Positions 26,101-38,718 of a stretch of 64,000 nucleotides of DNA are shown one piece after another. The stretch is taken from the NCBI GenBank assembly GCA_037833965.1, contig AP031356.1, positions 13,414,501-13,478,500 on the forward strand. The letters run 5' to 3'. The notes under the pieces were generated by a model. The model searched no databases and was not told the origin of the DNA. It worked only from the letters and a program-made list of their open reading frames with translations. Origin of the DNA: Marchantia polymorpha subsp. ruderalis. Lineage: Eukaryota; Streptophyta; Marchantiopsida; Marchantiales; Marchantiaceae. The position numbers and the translations under genes were made by a program. Every line of letters starts with the position of its first letter. The stretch's first letter is position 1.

Positions 26101-27830
26101 TTGCAAGATCAAGATTCATAATAACATTGGATTGTGAAAGTCTGTTGTTTGCTTTCATGTTTTACTATCAGCAAGTACAACTCCTCATGAAATTAACTTC
26201 ATAATTAAAATCTATTTATTTTTTATTTTTTTCAAAAACATGAAATAGAAAAAAAAATATTTAATGTTGTCGATTATTGTGCTATCATACTTGATGTGCA
26301 TGTTGTTCTTGAGTTGTTATCTGGCCAAAAAGTTTCCTTTGTATAACATTATATGCATATATTGGAGTAAGTAATAGTTTTCATCATTGAAAATCATTGA
26401 AATTTATAGAAAACTAAAATCATGCATAAATATGCAAGATCAAATCAAATTTTTTATTTGTTGATTATTGATGGTTCAAGCTAATTTTGATTACCTTTGT
26501 CCGAGAATTATTTCAGACTTGAGACCACAATGTAGTTAATATTTTGTGTGAGTATAAGTTAGGAGGAGTAACCATAAAAAGTGTGGATGCTATGTGTGTT
26601 TACTTTAACCAGATTTGAGTGTACTATGTACTTTCAAGTTGCACTACAAACTTGAACTATGTGTTATACTAGAGTTGAGTGTAATACATACTTTCAAGTT
26701 GTAGTACTCACATACTACGTTTTACTTTTGAAAGGTTTCTTGAAAAACTCTATAGTAAAAGGTGGACAGTTCATTCCGCTTAGTCCCAACTTTTCGTTTT
26801 CTCAGGTTGACAGCTCTAGTGTTTCTGCGATTCTTTTAGGGAGTGTGTGTGTTTTGAGATTTCTTTGTTTTTCTGGATGACTTGACATTAAATGTTGCAG
26901 GTTTTGACGGAGCCAACGGGAGTAATTAGTAGAAAAAGATGCTCTTTTTCCCATACGACATCCGTTTGAGAGACAAGTGGTCTTAAGGATAGAAAAAAAA
27001 AAATAAGCATTCTCAAAAAAAATTTATTGATCATGAAACAGACAATGAGGTATGTTTCAATTTTTGTTTTAAGTCTACATTGTATGTACATAGAATGTTA
27101 TGAATGCTGGAAGTTGAAAGGTTTTTCATAAGTATCAAAAGTTTACTCTCAAACAAATTTGTATAGAAAAATATACTTCTATTTATTTTTATTTATTGTT
27201 CATAAATTTCTATGAGTGTGCATTGGAAAATAAGCTATTTGTCAACCCAAATTTCACTAACAAATCATGACTAGAGAAAACTTTATGTTGTTATGAAATC
27301 CACGGGGTACAAAACTAGTAAAGAAGATCAAAATTTAGATTTCTTTATTCACAATTTTCTTCATGTGTAGATTGTTTTTAGGGGAAAAATCTTTTGAGTA
27401 TTTTCATCTTATGTAATTGCCGTATCAATGTGATGAATTTTTATTGCTAGGTACCATAGGTCTGGCAATTTTTTGAGCAGCTCTTTTCTCCAGACACCGT
27501 ATATTTTATTAATAATCTATATTTTATTTATCATCACATTAAGATCAAACTAATCTAGGCTAATTTTCTAACAATGTGTTCTTTAATTCATGTTTTAAAG
27601 ATCATATCATACATAATCTATAAAATTTACTCTGCGTCCAGTTTGTGAAAACTTTCTAACTTTTTAAACTAGGAATTAAAAGTAAGTCGGAGCAAAAACA
27701 AAATGATGTTAGCATATATATATATAAGTGAAAAAATTGCAAAAAATTTTTCTTGGGTTTCTCATGCAAAATCTGCATAGTAGCGCAATATTCATAAAAA
27801 TTTTTCAAAGAAAAAAACTTTGATAACACA
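23120..27830. other. intergenic, becoming AT-rich; no gene recognised
   Basis: From about 23.1 to 24.5 kb the sequence is balanced and carries only short frames. From about 24.6 kb it turns AT-rich with few CG dinucleotides and no domain I can read. It probably includes the decayed 3' end and LTR of the copia relic just downstream, but no LTR boundary is visible. Confidence 0.4.
26617..26701. repeat. 60-bp-period direct repeat
   Basis: A block GAGTGTA.TA..TACTTTCAAGTTG occurs at 26617 and again at 26677, exactly 60 bp apart, with partly similar sequence between. Confidence 0.65.
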
Positions 27831-27832
27831 TC

Positions 27833-29130
27833 AATTGGGTTAAATTTAAAGTCAATCTTGATTGGCTACAACTTCTTATAAAGAACTATATCTTTGATAT
27901 AGTAATACCTAATGTTCATGTGTTTCAATTTGTTGTACATCATTTGAAACTTAGCAAGATACAACGCAATATGAGTATCACAATGAAGATTGAATATCTA
28001 CTATTATCTCCTATAATCATCCAAAGAAGAGATGTATTCAATCATATAGTATTTTTGCTGATTTTTTTAACTCTACATATTCAAATCTTGTTGTGAAATG
28101 AATTACACAATATGTTTAATTCATTTTTGAACGAGATTTTTGATTTGATTTTTGATTTTGAAAATTAAATTTTCATAAAATTTAAACATGTATCTATTTG
28201 TAGATTTTTTTGGCTATATATTTTACAATAGTCTAATTCAAAGTAACATTGCAAAAATTAAATAGTTGTATAAATTATCAATATATCATAGTTATTAATA
28301 CTATTGAAGTATGTCTAAATTCACTTCACAACTTTTTAATGTATCTTTTTTGAATTTAATAGAGTTCATTCACCTCAATCAAAGCTATACCAATATCAAT
28401 TCCAGTGCTTGTTATGAAATACATAACATTGCATATTGTTTGTCATAGGATGTTGATGACATACTTTTTTTCTTATAACCTTTGTTTGACATTAACTACA
28501 TAAAATTTAATGTATGCTTCCAAAAGAGTTCATATTACTAAATAATCTGCTATGTTAAATATGTCAAGCAGACGTTGAGTATATTTGTCTTGATTTAAGC
28601 AAAACATATTTTTTTCAGATTATTATCAACATACAACTTCAATATCATCATAAAATTGTCCAAATTGTTTATTTTAAACACACATTTCAGTTAATTCTTA
28701 CAATTGAATGTTCATTTTGTCAAAAGTACAGTCATCAACGTAAAACATTGAAATAAAGAGAGTGAACATCTTATTATTCAAGTTTTTCATTGGTATACAT
28801 GAATCATATATACTTTCAAAAATCCTTGTGTTTTCATGAATTCAGTTAATCTTGCAATCGAGTGTCTAATCCTTGTTGCAATCCATATAATGATTTTTTC
28901 AATCTTTATATTAACTTAGTTTATTTTTTTTTAATCAAAAAGTCATCTTTATGTAGATTTTTGCCTCCAAAGCTGCATGAAAAAAGTATTTTGTATCCAT
29001 GTTCATTTAATCAAAATCAGTCAAATTTTGCCACAAATACACATACTAGTTAAATTATAATGATATAATTGAAAACAATTTGTTGTAGTTCATATTTTTC
29101 TGTTGCGTGAAATCTTCAGTCATCATACTT
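27833..29130 (-). mobile_element. Ty1/copia retrotransposon pol remnant (RT and RNase H)
   Basis: On the minus strand, in coding order but broken by stops and frameshifts, I read FTQQKNMNYNKLFSII near 29.12-29.07 kb. Next come MDTKYFFHAALEAKIYIKM (29000-28940; family DVKTAFLxGxLxEEIYM), LKKSLYGLQQGLDT (about 28.9 kb; family KSLYGLKQAPR) and LYVDNN (about 28.63 kb), where the reverse transcriptase YVDD has become YVDN. RNase H-end blocks follow: LHCDTHIALYLAK and KHMNIRYYYIKDIV (27.99-27.87 kb). These are diagnostic of copia pol. The element copied itself through RNA; this copy is dead. High AT and loss of CG fit long-term cytosine methylation and deamination, which is inference. Integrase, gag and LTRs were not recovered. 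Confidence 0.85.
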
Positions 29131-29859
29131 GCTTCAAAAATTACATTTTTATCATCTGCTAGCTTTTATTTCAATTTATTCAATTATTTGTTATAAACAA
29201 AAGGTTAACTTGGAATTTTTACCAGTTTTTACATCTTGTTATCAATCAATGATTGCATATTACGCTTCACGCAATATTCAATTTGAGCTTATTGACAAAG
29301 TATGTAGACTCTCCATACAATGAATATTTTATAATTTCAAAATAAGTGCATTTTCATCATCATAATTAGTTTTAAATTAATATTTCTAATATTGAATGAA
29401 ATATTTATACATAAATACATAATTTATACCTTTAAAATAACTCTATTTATCCAATTTGATGATTTTATAAACAATTTTAGTAAAGTTTCAATGTCCATTG
29501 TAATTACTTGAGATTTATTAACAAAAAATTCTACTTCAATTCTTGCTCTTGAATATTTGACTTATTTGCAATGAATAAATCTTAATATCATATCAATAAT
29601 CATATCATTCATAATGAGCAATCTTTATTCAAATTCTCCACTTACTTAAGTGGAATTTATCTATGTGAATACAAGAAAGTTTAAAAAAAAACTTTTCTCC
29701 TATAAAAAATTAAGTTCATTAAAAAATATATTTATAATATATTTATATTTTATTAAATCTTATAGAAGATAATTTTAAATATCACTAGAATATCCAAAAA
29801 AAGCAACATTTTTTGAAGGTATGAACAATTTAGGCCTCAACATATTGACGAGTATTTAA

Positions 29860-31180
29860 GTTTTTTTATAAATGACGACATTTTTTCAAGAATTTGAACA
29901 TCCAATCATGGTCTACACCGATATGAAGAATTTTTGAATACTTTATATCTACTAACATTTTATATTGACGACAAGCTCGTTGGAGAATATTGCTTTCGCG
30001 TTTCAACTTTGTCATATTGCTCCGATTCCTAGCAAACTTGTTTTGATTCTCTTTTTTAACAAAGATATATTTCATCCAGAGTACGAGGACCATAAAAAAA
30101 TTATCCTTATTAAGCTTGAAAAACTTCAGTCGAAGATCGTGTGCACCACAACTTTGGTGGATGCATCTTTTCTGCAAGATATTTGAGTAATTTTGAAAAA
30201 AAATATGATCTTAAAATTCAAGAACAATGCTAGCATTTACAATTCTAGCAAATTTTCAAGTCCAAATTCAGAGATTATAGATTGGAATTTCTCAAATCAA
30301 TTTACTTCAAGTTCACAAATTTCTAGATCGCATGTTGTTTATTCAAGTAACTAATTCTAAAATGAGACGTTGTATTATCAAGTATCAAATTACGTTCTTG
30401 AAGTCTCATGCCGACTCCGAGTACTCTAGTTTTGATATAATTTTTCATCAGCAAAAGATTCACAATAAGACAGTGAAGTTTATATCAAGAAATATTTAAT
30501 GATCACAAATGTGAAAAAGTATGAAGCACTATTTTAAAACATGTGACACTTGCTCTACATCCAGGATTACTTGTCATTGGCCATACGCGTTACATCAACT
30601 GTTATAGATATCAAAAACTCATTGAAAATCCATGTGAATGAATTTCATTGTGGAGATTCTAAAATTCAAATCTTTTGATTTAATATTAATTTTGATACAC
30701 CAATTGACAAAGATCTCAAACTTTGTATACTAAAACAAAACTATATGATTTGTAATTAATTGATTATTAATGGACTTGACATTATTAAACTTTTTGGAGT
30801 TAATAATCGTTTTTGTTTTGTGGCTACTCCTAAAATTTGTCAAACTGAATCTTCTAAACGGTTTAATGTAATTGTAATTGATCTTGTAATAAATCTGCTA
30901 CAGAACAAACACGTTCACATCCAAGTTTTGGCAAATTTGTTCAAAATCTGATAAATGAAGATCAATATAGCATTAAGCTTTTATCCTCGTAGGGATGAAC
31001 AAATCAAACAAATAAATCAAGTATTGAAGCAGTATTTAAGAGCTTCATTGATTAGCATGAAAACAATTGAATGATCTAATTTCATTTGCAAAGATTGTCT
31101 ATAACAATACATTTCAAATGCATTGTTGTTCATACATCAAACTTTGTTCTTTGCAATCTATATATATCATTCACAATTTG
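29860..31180 (+). mobile_element. Ty3/gypsy (chromovirus-type) pol remnant: RNase H and integrase
   Basis: On plus, EFEHPIMVYTDMKNF (29.88-29.94 kb) followed after stops and a one-base frame change by RQARWRILLSRFNFVI (29.97-30.02 kb) matches the end of chromovirus RNase H. RFNVIVIDLVINL (about 30.86-30.9 kb) matches the start of the integrase catalytic core. FYPRRDEQIKQINQVLKQYLR (around 31.0 kb) matches the block that holds the third catalytic residue, here Glu to Lys. About 80 residues normally lie between these two integrase blocks and are missing, so the copy has an internal deletion. It runs opposite to the neighbouring copia relic. No LTR or chromodomain was identified. Confidence 0.8.
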
Positions 31181-31899
31181 TCTCTTTGAATTTGAGTTTT
31201 GCAAAAAAAATTGATGCACAAGATATGATCACAAGACTTTTAAAGAACTACAAAGACATGAAGATAATGCTTGTAAATACTTAACTTAGGTACACAAAAA
31301 AATGCAAACATCTCAATTGAAGATAAAATCTGGTTTTTGCATCACAATTTTAAGACTCGTAAACCAAGCAACAAACTTGATTATTGTTATCTTAGAGCTT
31401 TTTGCGTAAGTAATCAGATCATCAAAGTAGTATATACATGATGGCAGGTTCAATGACCTAGCATAATTTATAAAAATTAATCCAATGTTACATTTTTTTT
31501 CTTGAATCGTACGACAAATTGACTATTCCGGGACGGTTGTGATCACTTCCGCCACCAATCAAATTAACCAAGAAGAAAAATCTGAAGTATGTACCATCAT
31601 TGACTCCCGCATTATTTAGACTAGATTTTTGTATCTTGTAAATTGGTCAAACTATGAAGTAAGATAAAAATTAGAAATTTTAGTTTTTTGCTCCTTATGA
31701 AACTGCTTCTAATCTTGCTAACGGTTCTAAATTGATAAAAAAAATACCCAAAAAATATGCTATAAATATTCAGATCCAACACATTTGTATCAACACAAGT
31801 ACTAAATGAGTATGTAATCATCTGATTATCACATGAACTTCTTGTAATCAATTTTTTGTTTATGTTTTTTATAAGATAAATAGAATAGTTCGTCAAATC

Positions 31900-32260
31900 T
31901 TGTTGTTGAAGTAAGATAATGTCTCCAATGACAGTAGTAGTGAGATGTGAAGGTGACATACAATAGCCGACGTCACAGACGTGAACATAGCAATGACGTT
32001 GTGAAGATACACGTAGGTCAACTTTTTCCAACTTTGAAAATATTGTCAACTTTTCAACTATAAAAGCTCACAGTAGTGTATTAGCAATATAAATAGAGAG
32101 TTTCAAAACATTTTATTTCACTCTTGTCAACAATAGTTGTAAATTTTTTTGTATCAATATTAATTTTAGTGTTTTTCTTTGAGTGTTAATATTTCAAGAT
32201 TTTCTTGTTTCAAGTGTTATTACTTTTAGTTTTGGAGCTTTGAGTGCTGGTCCAAGTCTT
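31900..32260 (+). mobile_element. possible LTR fragment
   Basis: Non-coding stretch with TATAAAAG at 32059-32066 and TATAAATA at 32088-32095, followed by a T-rich run, lying just before a copia RNase H fragment in the same orientation. The arrangement resembles the U3/R part of an LTR. No matching second LTR or TG...CA ends were found, so it could equally be chance AT-rich sequence. Confidence 0.3.
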
Positions 32261-32379
32261 GTATGAGTGGCTATTCCCAGCAGATGCATTTGGAAGATGT
32301 CATATGAATTTTCATATAGCTCAAGTAAATAAAATATTAATATTTTGTTTGATAGCTCAGTAAACAATATCAAATCTTT

Positions 32380-32800
32380 GTTAACCTACATTAATGCTAA
32401 CTATGAACTTGATATGACAAGAATGATTTTACAAATAGATTTGTATTTACTTTTGATGTTGGACGCATTAGTTAGAGATCTATTTTGCATAAGTGTATAA
32501 CTCAATTCACAATGGAATATAAAGTAGCAAAATATACCATTTGGTTGATTCAATTTATCATTGAAATTGGATTGAAACAATAATTTGTCAATCTTCATTA
32601 TGATAGTCACAGTGGAAAGAGTGAATTATACTTTGCTGCGAATCAAGCAATAAATAATATAGTGAAACACATCAACATTATATACTACTTTATCTATGAT
32701 GCAATTTTTGATATATAAATTAACCTAATGAAGATTGATAGTTTATTAATCCAAATAATGGGTTGAACAAAGCTAATTCTTGAAAAGTTTTAGTAGTCAT
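32380..32800 (+). mobile_element. second Ty1/copia RNase H remnant
   Basis: On plus, broken by stops, INANYELDMTRMILQ matches the DADYAGDxDxRRSTTG region and, in a shifted frame, RFVFTFDVGRIS matches GYVFTxGGGAISW. HKCITQFTMEYKVAKYTIW matches the LSTTEAEYxAxTEAxKEAIW block, IEIGLKQ matches the LGLKQ that follows it, and HYDS fits HCDS. KHINIIYYFIYDAI (32.66-32.70 kb) matches KHIDIRYHFIRD. The set is diagnostic of the C-terminal end of copia pol. No RT lies directly upstream, so the element has lost its middle or been split. It is opposite in strand to the copia relic at 27.8-29.1 kb and so a separate insertion. Confidence 0.75.
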
Positions 32801-35250
32801 TGTTCTACTTTGCAAATTCTGCATGATGGTCATAAGTAGAATTTACAAGCAATATTCTTATTCATTCATTTACTATATTTTGTTTTGACTATGAATTAGA
32901 TCTTATTAACTCTAATTCATGAATTAGCTCTAATTCCTGAAATTAACTATATGAATTATTTTTCAGAAATTTATGCGTAATATTTATATTTAGTAGTTTA
33001 AAATATCCACAACATGAATTAGAAGTAAGATTATTAGGAGTTAAATATTTTTTTAAGCTTAATTTAGCAGCATTATAATTTTGATGTAAATAAATACTAA
33101 GTGCCAAAAATTTAGAACAATGCCACAATATAAGCAAGTTCACATAAGTTCTTGAAGACACTTGTTAGGTTTTTTAATAAATTCCAAGACATTTTCTTGA
33201 AGTAATTCGCGTTGATGAACCTTATATATCTAATCTTTTCATGTATGCATACATGAGCTCAACACGTAGGAATACTACAAATCTAACTTTCATTAGCAAA
33301 ATTTTGACATGATTTAAAATATAAATAACATTTTAACAACAAGTTAAATTTTTTATTTTATTTTAGCCACAGTATTTTCTGTAATATGTTAAAATTTTAT
33401 GAATAATTTATATTAATGAAAAAAATCCACAAGAGATAATGATTCATCAATGAAAAAAATATATCATATTTTTTATTTTATGTAATATAATAAATACTGC
33501 AGAAAATAAATTGTGATTTGTGTCAGATATTGAAAACCATAAATATTAGAATAAATAGTCATTAAACAAATACATGAATAATTTTTTTGTACAACTTTAA
33601 CTACAAAAAAAGAAATCTTATTGAAAAAAATTTCATGTGTATCATTCAAATGTTTATTTAAATCTTTAAAAAATAAAAATTTAGTTTTCTCTATCAATAT
33701 TTTTCAAGCTATTTATAATATCTTACTCAAGCATTAACAGTTGAAATTAAAAAAAATTTCATACGATTAATTCAAAACAATTTAATTTTAAATTAATTTT
33801 TGTCCATTTCAAATGTTCTTCATCATTTAAATTTTACAATTTTATTTATAATAATAATAATATTATTATTAAATTTATTTACTGAAAATTTTATGTAAAT
33901 TACTTCACTTATAAACCAAATTTTATAAATTAAACTAGGAAATTTTTCTATTTTTTTATATTTTAAAAAATTTACTTCATCTAAAACCATATTTTTGAAA
34001 AAACAGATATCAAAGAAATATAAACATCACTCATATAAGAAAATATATTTATAGTTTGAAAAAAATTTGTTTCAATTTACCAAAAAGGATTTATATTTTG
34101 AAATGAAACTACAAAACTCTTTTCAAGTTTAATATTTGATTACACCATGATTTTCATGATGATGAAAAAAAATTATTATAGTTTTTAATAATTATGATTT
34201 ACAGTTATATTTTATCCATTTATTCAAGTTAATTAACTCTTGAATGCATATTAATGTGTTTAATAAAATGTTGTGTATAATCTCAATGTATCACTTCGTT
34301 TTTATATATAATATTTAACCTATAATTAAACTCATATTACAAATACATCAAATTTTTGAATAACTCTAAAATTAAACAATTTTTTAGATCAATCAATCAA
34401 TTCAATCTTATTATGTGACTTTCAACAAAAAAATCACTGTTAATTCAGTAATGCTACAATTATATAGATTTTTTTATCAGTGCGGTTAATTAGATTTACG
34501 TAGATATTTTTAATAAGAATTATTTTAATATAAAATTTATTAAACATATCAAAAAATTCATATGATTAAAAACTATAAATTTCGAAGACGAAGACGAGGA
34601 AATTTAATTCTGATAAAATATGAATAATTATAACGCTATATATTTTAAAAGTAAATTATATTTAGAAATTCTTGATAATCAAACGTTTATTTTAATGTCA
34701 ATTAAAATTTATTTCAAAGATGTATATCTGAGTGTGATATAAATAGATATACGTAGAGTTACATTTATCTATAGAGATGTTAATTTCCATATATATATTC
34801 TTTATCAATATCAAGATACATGTGAGAACTAAAGAAATTATAAAGATTTTTTGAAATAAAACATTAAAAAATAAGTTCTCGAATTTTTTTTTTGAAATAC
34901 TTGATAAAATTAATAAATTTTACTCAATCTACATAGATATATATATATATATATATATATCTATATCTTGTAATTTATATTGACGAATTTATTTACAAAT
35001 TGATTTTGAATATTTGTTGAAAATATCATTCTATAACAATATATTAGTTTCAGAAAATTTTGATATTTTCGATAGAAAACTATTGAGATTTTTTGTTGTT
35101 ATTCTTAAAACTTATATTAAATTTAATACATTCATGAACAAAAAAATTTACATCACTATTAAAACGAAAAAACGAAAAATACCAAACCCATTCATCCAAT
35201 GCTCTACAATAACCCAAAATAGTACATCAGACATAAAAAATCATTATTTA
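32800..35250. other. extremely AT-rich decayed DNA, no gene
   Basis: Among the most AT-rich parts of the window, with very few CG dinucleotides and long A and T runs. No domain is readable in either direction. It ends abruptly near 35.2 kb where balanced sequence resumes. Confidence 0.6.
34937..34960. repeat. (AT)12 microsatellite within a palindrome
   Basis: Twelve AT units bounded by TAG and CTA, so the whole tract is self-complementary. Confidence 0.9.
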
Positions 35251-35914
35251 CCCGTTCCAAAGTGTGAAATCTTCCAACCACTGCGACCTATTTAGAAGAG
35301 TCAGAGTCAACCAGATACTGTCAGTAAATTCCCTTGCATAGCACACACCATGACGTGAACTACTGTAATTGTAAGTACAAGTAGAACGGCGACATTGGCG
35401 ACTCCGCTGCGTGTGTACAAAACTCACTTCTAACAATGAAATACGAACATATTGTAGAGGCATGAAGGTTACTCATGGCAAACTTATCACCGCTAACACA
35501 GCCCAACCAAAGTACAACTTCACACGTGTACAGCGAGCTGGGTGTCACCAACGGGGAGGAAACATACCGTATAAATTGCAGATACATACCGTATCTAACT
35601 TTTATCGTGATTCATGAAATACATGTGCCCTGTTGTGGAGGAAGATTGCAGGATGCAGATACACCCTTCGGACTCCTGTCCAAGGGATCCCTATGGTGCA
35701 GCTGAAGAACGCAAGATAATGGTGACTTGGCTTGGCTTTACTCAACTGAAGTGGCAGAAGTTTAAGGTCTAGTTTAAGGTCTCCGCTGATTTCTGAGTAG
35801 GAGTCATGAAATTTGAAGGGTTGATGCAAATGGTGAAAGAATTCCAGGAGACAACGTTTTTTGTAGAAGTCTCGATGTGTGGAGAAGGCTGGAGGAGTGG
35901 AGCGGGGTGGCGGT
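35250..35914. other. 3' flank of the eIF1A pseudogene
   Basis: Balanced sequence with short frames only. The part just downstream of the pseudogene stop (about 35.7-35.9 kb) may be retained 3' UTR of the parent mRNA. No poly(A) remnant was spotted, so the end of the retrocopy is unknown. Confidence 0.35.
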
Positions 35915-36314
35915 TTATATTCTGTCAATGTCCTCGTCCTCGAAATCTATGAAGTCATCGCCTTCGCCGTCCTCATCCTCGTCCAGGCCGCCAGCAATAC
36001 CTTCGTTGAGACGAATCTTGTCAGGAAGCTCACCGTAAGCTTTGAGCAGCCTGGCTGCATCGGGTTGGTACTTGAGTATAACATCTGTCTTGCTAGTCTC
36101 GGAGTCCAACGAGGATGATGTCGCCCGACGCAATACACACCTTCCCTCGAATGTAGCACAAACGCTTGGTCCCGTCTATACAGAGAGCCTCAGAGCGACC
36201 ATTCCCAGGCATGCGGAGCACCTGAGCGTACTCTTGTCCATACTCCTTGAAGACAAGCTCACTCTTCTCGTCCTCTGCCTCGTTCTTCCCTCCCTTTCGT
36301 TTGTTCTTTGGCAT
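35915..36314 (-). pseudogene. eIF1A processed pseudogene
   Basis: An intronless copy of translation initiation factor eIF1A. It starts [17 protein letters not shown], keeps [29 protein letters not shown] and [10 protein letters not shown], and ends with the acidic tail FIDFEDEDIDRI. Working eIF1A scans 40S subunits for the start codon through this OB-fold. Here the basic NRKRG-type stretch near residue 12 is missing, the four residues after RGK (usually MHKK) are deleted, and the next Trp is Cys. After GLRD the frame hits TAG and the rest (SKTDVILKYQPDAARLLKAYG onward) lies in another frame because of a small deletion. The lack of introns and multiple lesions point to a retrocopy. A short active variant is unlikely, as the second half needs a frameshift. 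Confidence 0.85.
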
Positions 36315-37926
36315 TCGTACAAAACCGACGACTCAAAATTCACTACTCGAAATAAACATATTTTCTTACCTCACTCACATATACCCCAAACAACACCAAG
36401 CCCCGACCCAATTACAGAAACCTTAGCCGCTCACAGACTGATATTCAAGCAAGCAAAAAGCCTGCGCGCACTCGCTTCTGTACCACCTTCAAATCATCAA
36501 GAGCATAATTCGCGATTGCTGGTCGAAGTTAGGGAGCTCATCCCACTGGCAGGTAATAGACCCGTGAAACGGGGCGGGTACCTATCGGGGTTGGTGCTCG
36601 CTTCTGGCAAAGACCACGTGGCAAGTACTCATCGTGTGATAGGACCCCTGCCTTGACTACCCGATACAGCATAAACCTAAGAATGATCATTTCGTGCTCG
36701 CTAATCTACTGAAGGCCCACGATACGATTCGGAGTGTCGGACTAAGTTCCGTGGGGCCCGTGAAAATGACGCCACCATGATACTCGCTCGCTATTGTGTG
36801 TACCATGGTCGAGTGTGTGATCCCTATGGCGCTGAGACGAGACATATGTCAGCCATGTAATGCTTGCAGCTTGCCAACCCATCGCCAGCAGTTTGAGACT
36901 CTTTTTTCACAACCAATTCCCGACCGCACTTTCGCTGGGAAAGGGGTCATATATTATGAATTGGCAGACAGGTCAAAGTCTTTGAGGTGATGATGACGAT
37001 GACGATGCTCATGTGGTGTGTTAGGAACACTTTTGATTCTCGACTTAATTATCGATGCAGTCGACTCTTCAGTTTTGGAACCGGTTCCCTGAATTCGCCT
37101 TCTCTGGACATGTCCTGATAATGATTGCTGTTACAATTTCCGTTATCGTGAGAGATTCTGAGACCTTAAATGAATTGGAGCGTTTGTGAGATTATGGATT
37201 CATATTAAATCACTTCCCTGTGAACTTCTGCGGTGCTTTTGGTATCAGATTCCTCGGAAGCGATTTCCAAGGCTCGGAGCAGGAACTCTGCGTGACTTGG
37301 ACAGGTCAGGAATATCACTACAAACAGCAAATGTGAATTTGAATGGAACTGTCCAAATTCATGAATAAGGGCAAACTACAAATGGGAAAATGCTCGTATT
37401 ACGAGTGACCGTGCTCCAAGGACAACAAATCCATTAAAAACTGGATCTAGTCCTATTCAGTGACCGTGAAAAGGACAGCCTGTGTTATTACCATGAATGG
37501 ATCACAGTGCAGATCTTTTGCTCCGTCAAGGGAGAGAAGCGGCAGTATATCACTAATGGAGTGACAGGCTCCAAGGTGTGCTTATGTACAAATGCATACC
37601 AACAAAATTTCATCAAAACAGCCTCAGCTCAGGTTTGACCAGTAAAGAGCAAAAATTTGTCCTGCAGTCCAAATATAATTTCGTCTGCCATGGACTTATG
37701 ATTGTCGAAAAAATGTAACAACTCGTGAACAATGTAGGACTCAAGTTCCAATAAAGCATGATCTTTACCGGTTAGTGAGACCTCCTTTATTACACAAGCC
37801 GACCGGCAACTCAAATGCTGGTCACACTACACTGTACACACATCCCACTGAGATACGCAGACCATCTTTTCAACCACATATAGATTGAACCTGGTAAATT
37901 CTATGGTTACATGCTCTTTTAACATT
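36315..37926. other. intergenic, no gene recognised
   Basis: Balanced composition, short overlapping frames on both strands, no motif. The long plus-strand frame that starts at 36042 is antisense to the eIF1A relic and has no homology I can see. Confidence 0.45.
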
Positions 37927-38270
37927 AGATTCATTTAAAAAAGTGCAGATGAACTTTCCTGCAGAACAGATTTTGAATCCTTGCAGAGTGTACGTAGAAT
38001 ACTCATAGTTTTTACTCATACCGACCACTTTCATTTTTCAAAGAACAATCTAACTTGAAAGGATATCCGTTCAACCTTCATTTCATAGACCCCTCACATA
38101 GATTCATTTCAGAAAGTGCACATGAACTTTCCTATAGAACAGATTTTGAGTCCTTGTAGAGTAAGTAGAATACTCATAGTTCTTTCTCATGCCAAGCACT
38201 TTCATTTTTCAAAGAACAATCTAACTTGAAAGGATATCCGTCCAACTTTCACTTCATAGACCCCTCACAA
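37927..38270. repeat. tandem duplication A, ~172-bp unit, two copies
   Basis: Copies 37927-38099 and 38100-38270 abut exactly. Both run from AGATTCATTT through GAACTTTCCT, AACAGATTTTGA.TCCTTG, CACTTTCATTTTTCAAAG and AACTTGAAAGGATATCCGT to ATAGACCCCTCACA, with roughly one difference per ten bases. Confidence 0.9.
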
Positions 38271-38272
38271 AC

Positions 38273-38718
38273 CACAAAATACCAGCTTCCATTCCACTCC
38301 AATTTGTAATAGGCATACATGTCAAAATGTGCCTGACAGCCTCAGGACCGAGGACAGGCATAACACAGATGATTTCTAGCTCTATGTGAAAATACTTACA
38401 AGTTTACAAGCTGGATGAGAAGCAATCCCTATTGACGACGGTATCAGAAGAGTTGTTCAAGAAATTGAAGAGAGATCTCTCGACAAATCGGCCAACACAA
38501 AATACCAGTTTCCATTCCACTCCATTTTGTAATAGGCATACATGTCAAAATGTGTCTGACAGCCTCAGGACCGAAGACAGGCATAACACAGATAATTTCT
38601 CGCTCTATGTGAAAATACTTACAAGCTTACAAGCTGGATGAGAAGAAATCCCTATTGACGACTGTATCAGAAGAGTAGTTCAAGAGCTTGAAGAGAGTTC
38701 TCTCGACAACTCGGCCTC
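38273..38718. repeat. tandem duplication B, 223-bp unit, two copies
   Basis: Copies 38273-38495 and 38496-38718 start CACAAAATACCAG and end with the CTCTCGACAA(A/C)TCGGCC block. They differ at only about 15-20 sites. In copy 1 the end of the unit reads open on plus (LDEKQSLLTTVSEELFKKLK); copy 2 has a stop in the matching frame. This may be a duplicated exon of an unknown gene relic. It starts 2 bp after duplication A ends. Confidence 0.9.

Noticed and set aside
36042-36656. 204-codon plus-strand open frame
   Set aside because: Antisense to the eIF1A pseudogene over its first half and without any motif.
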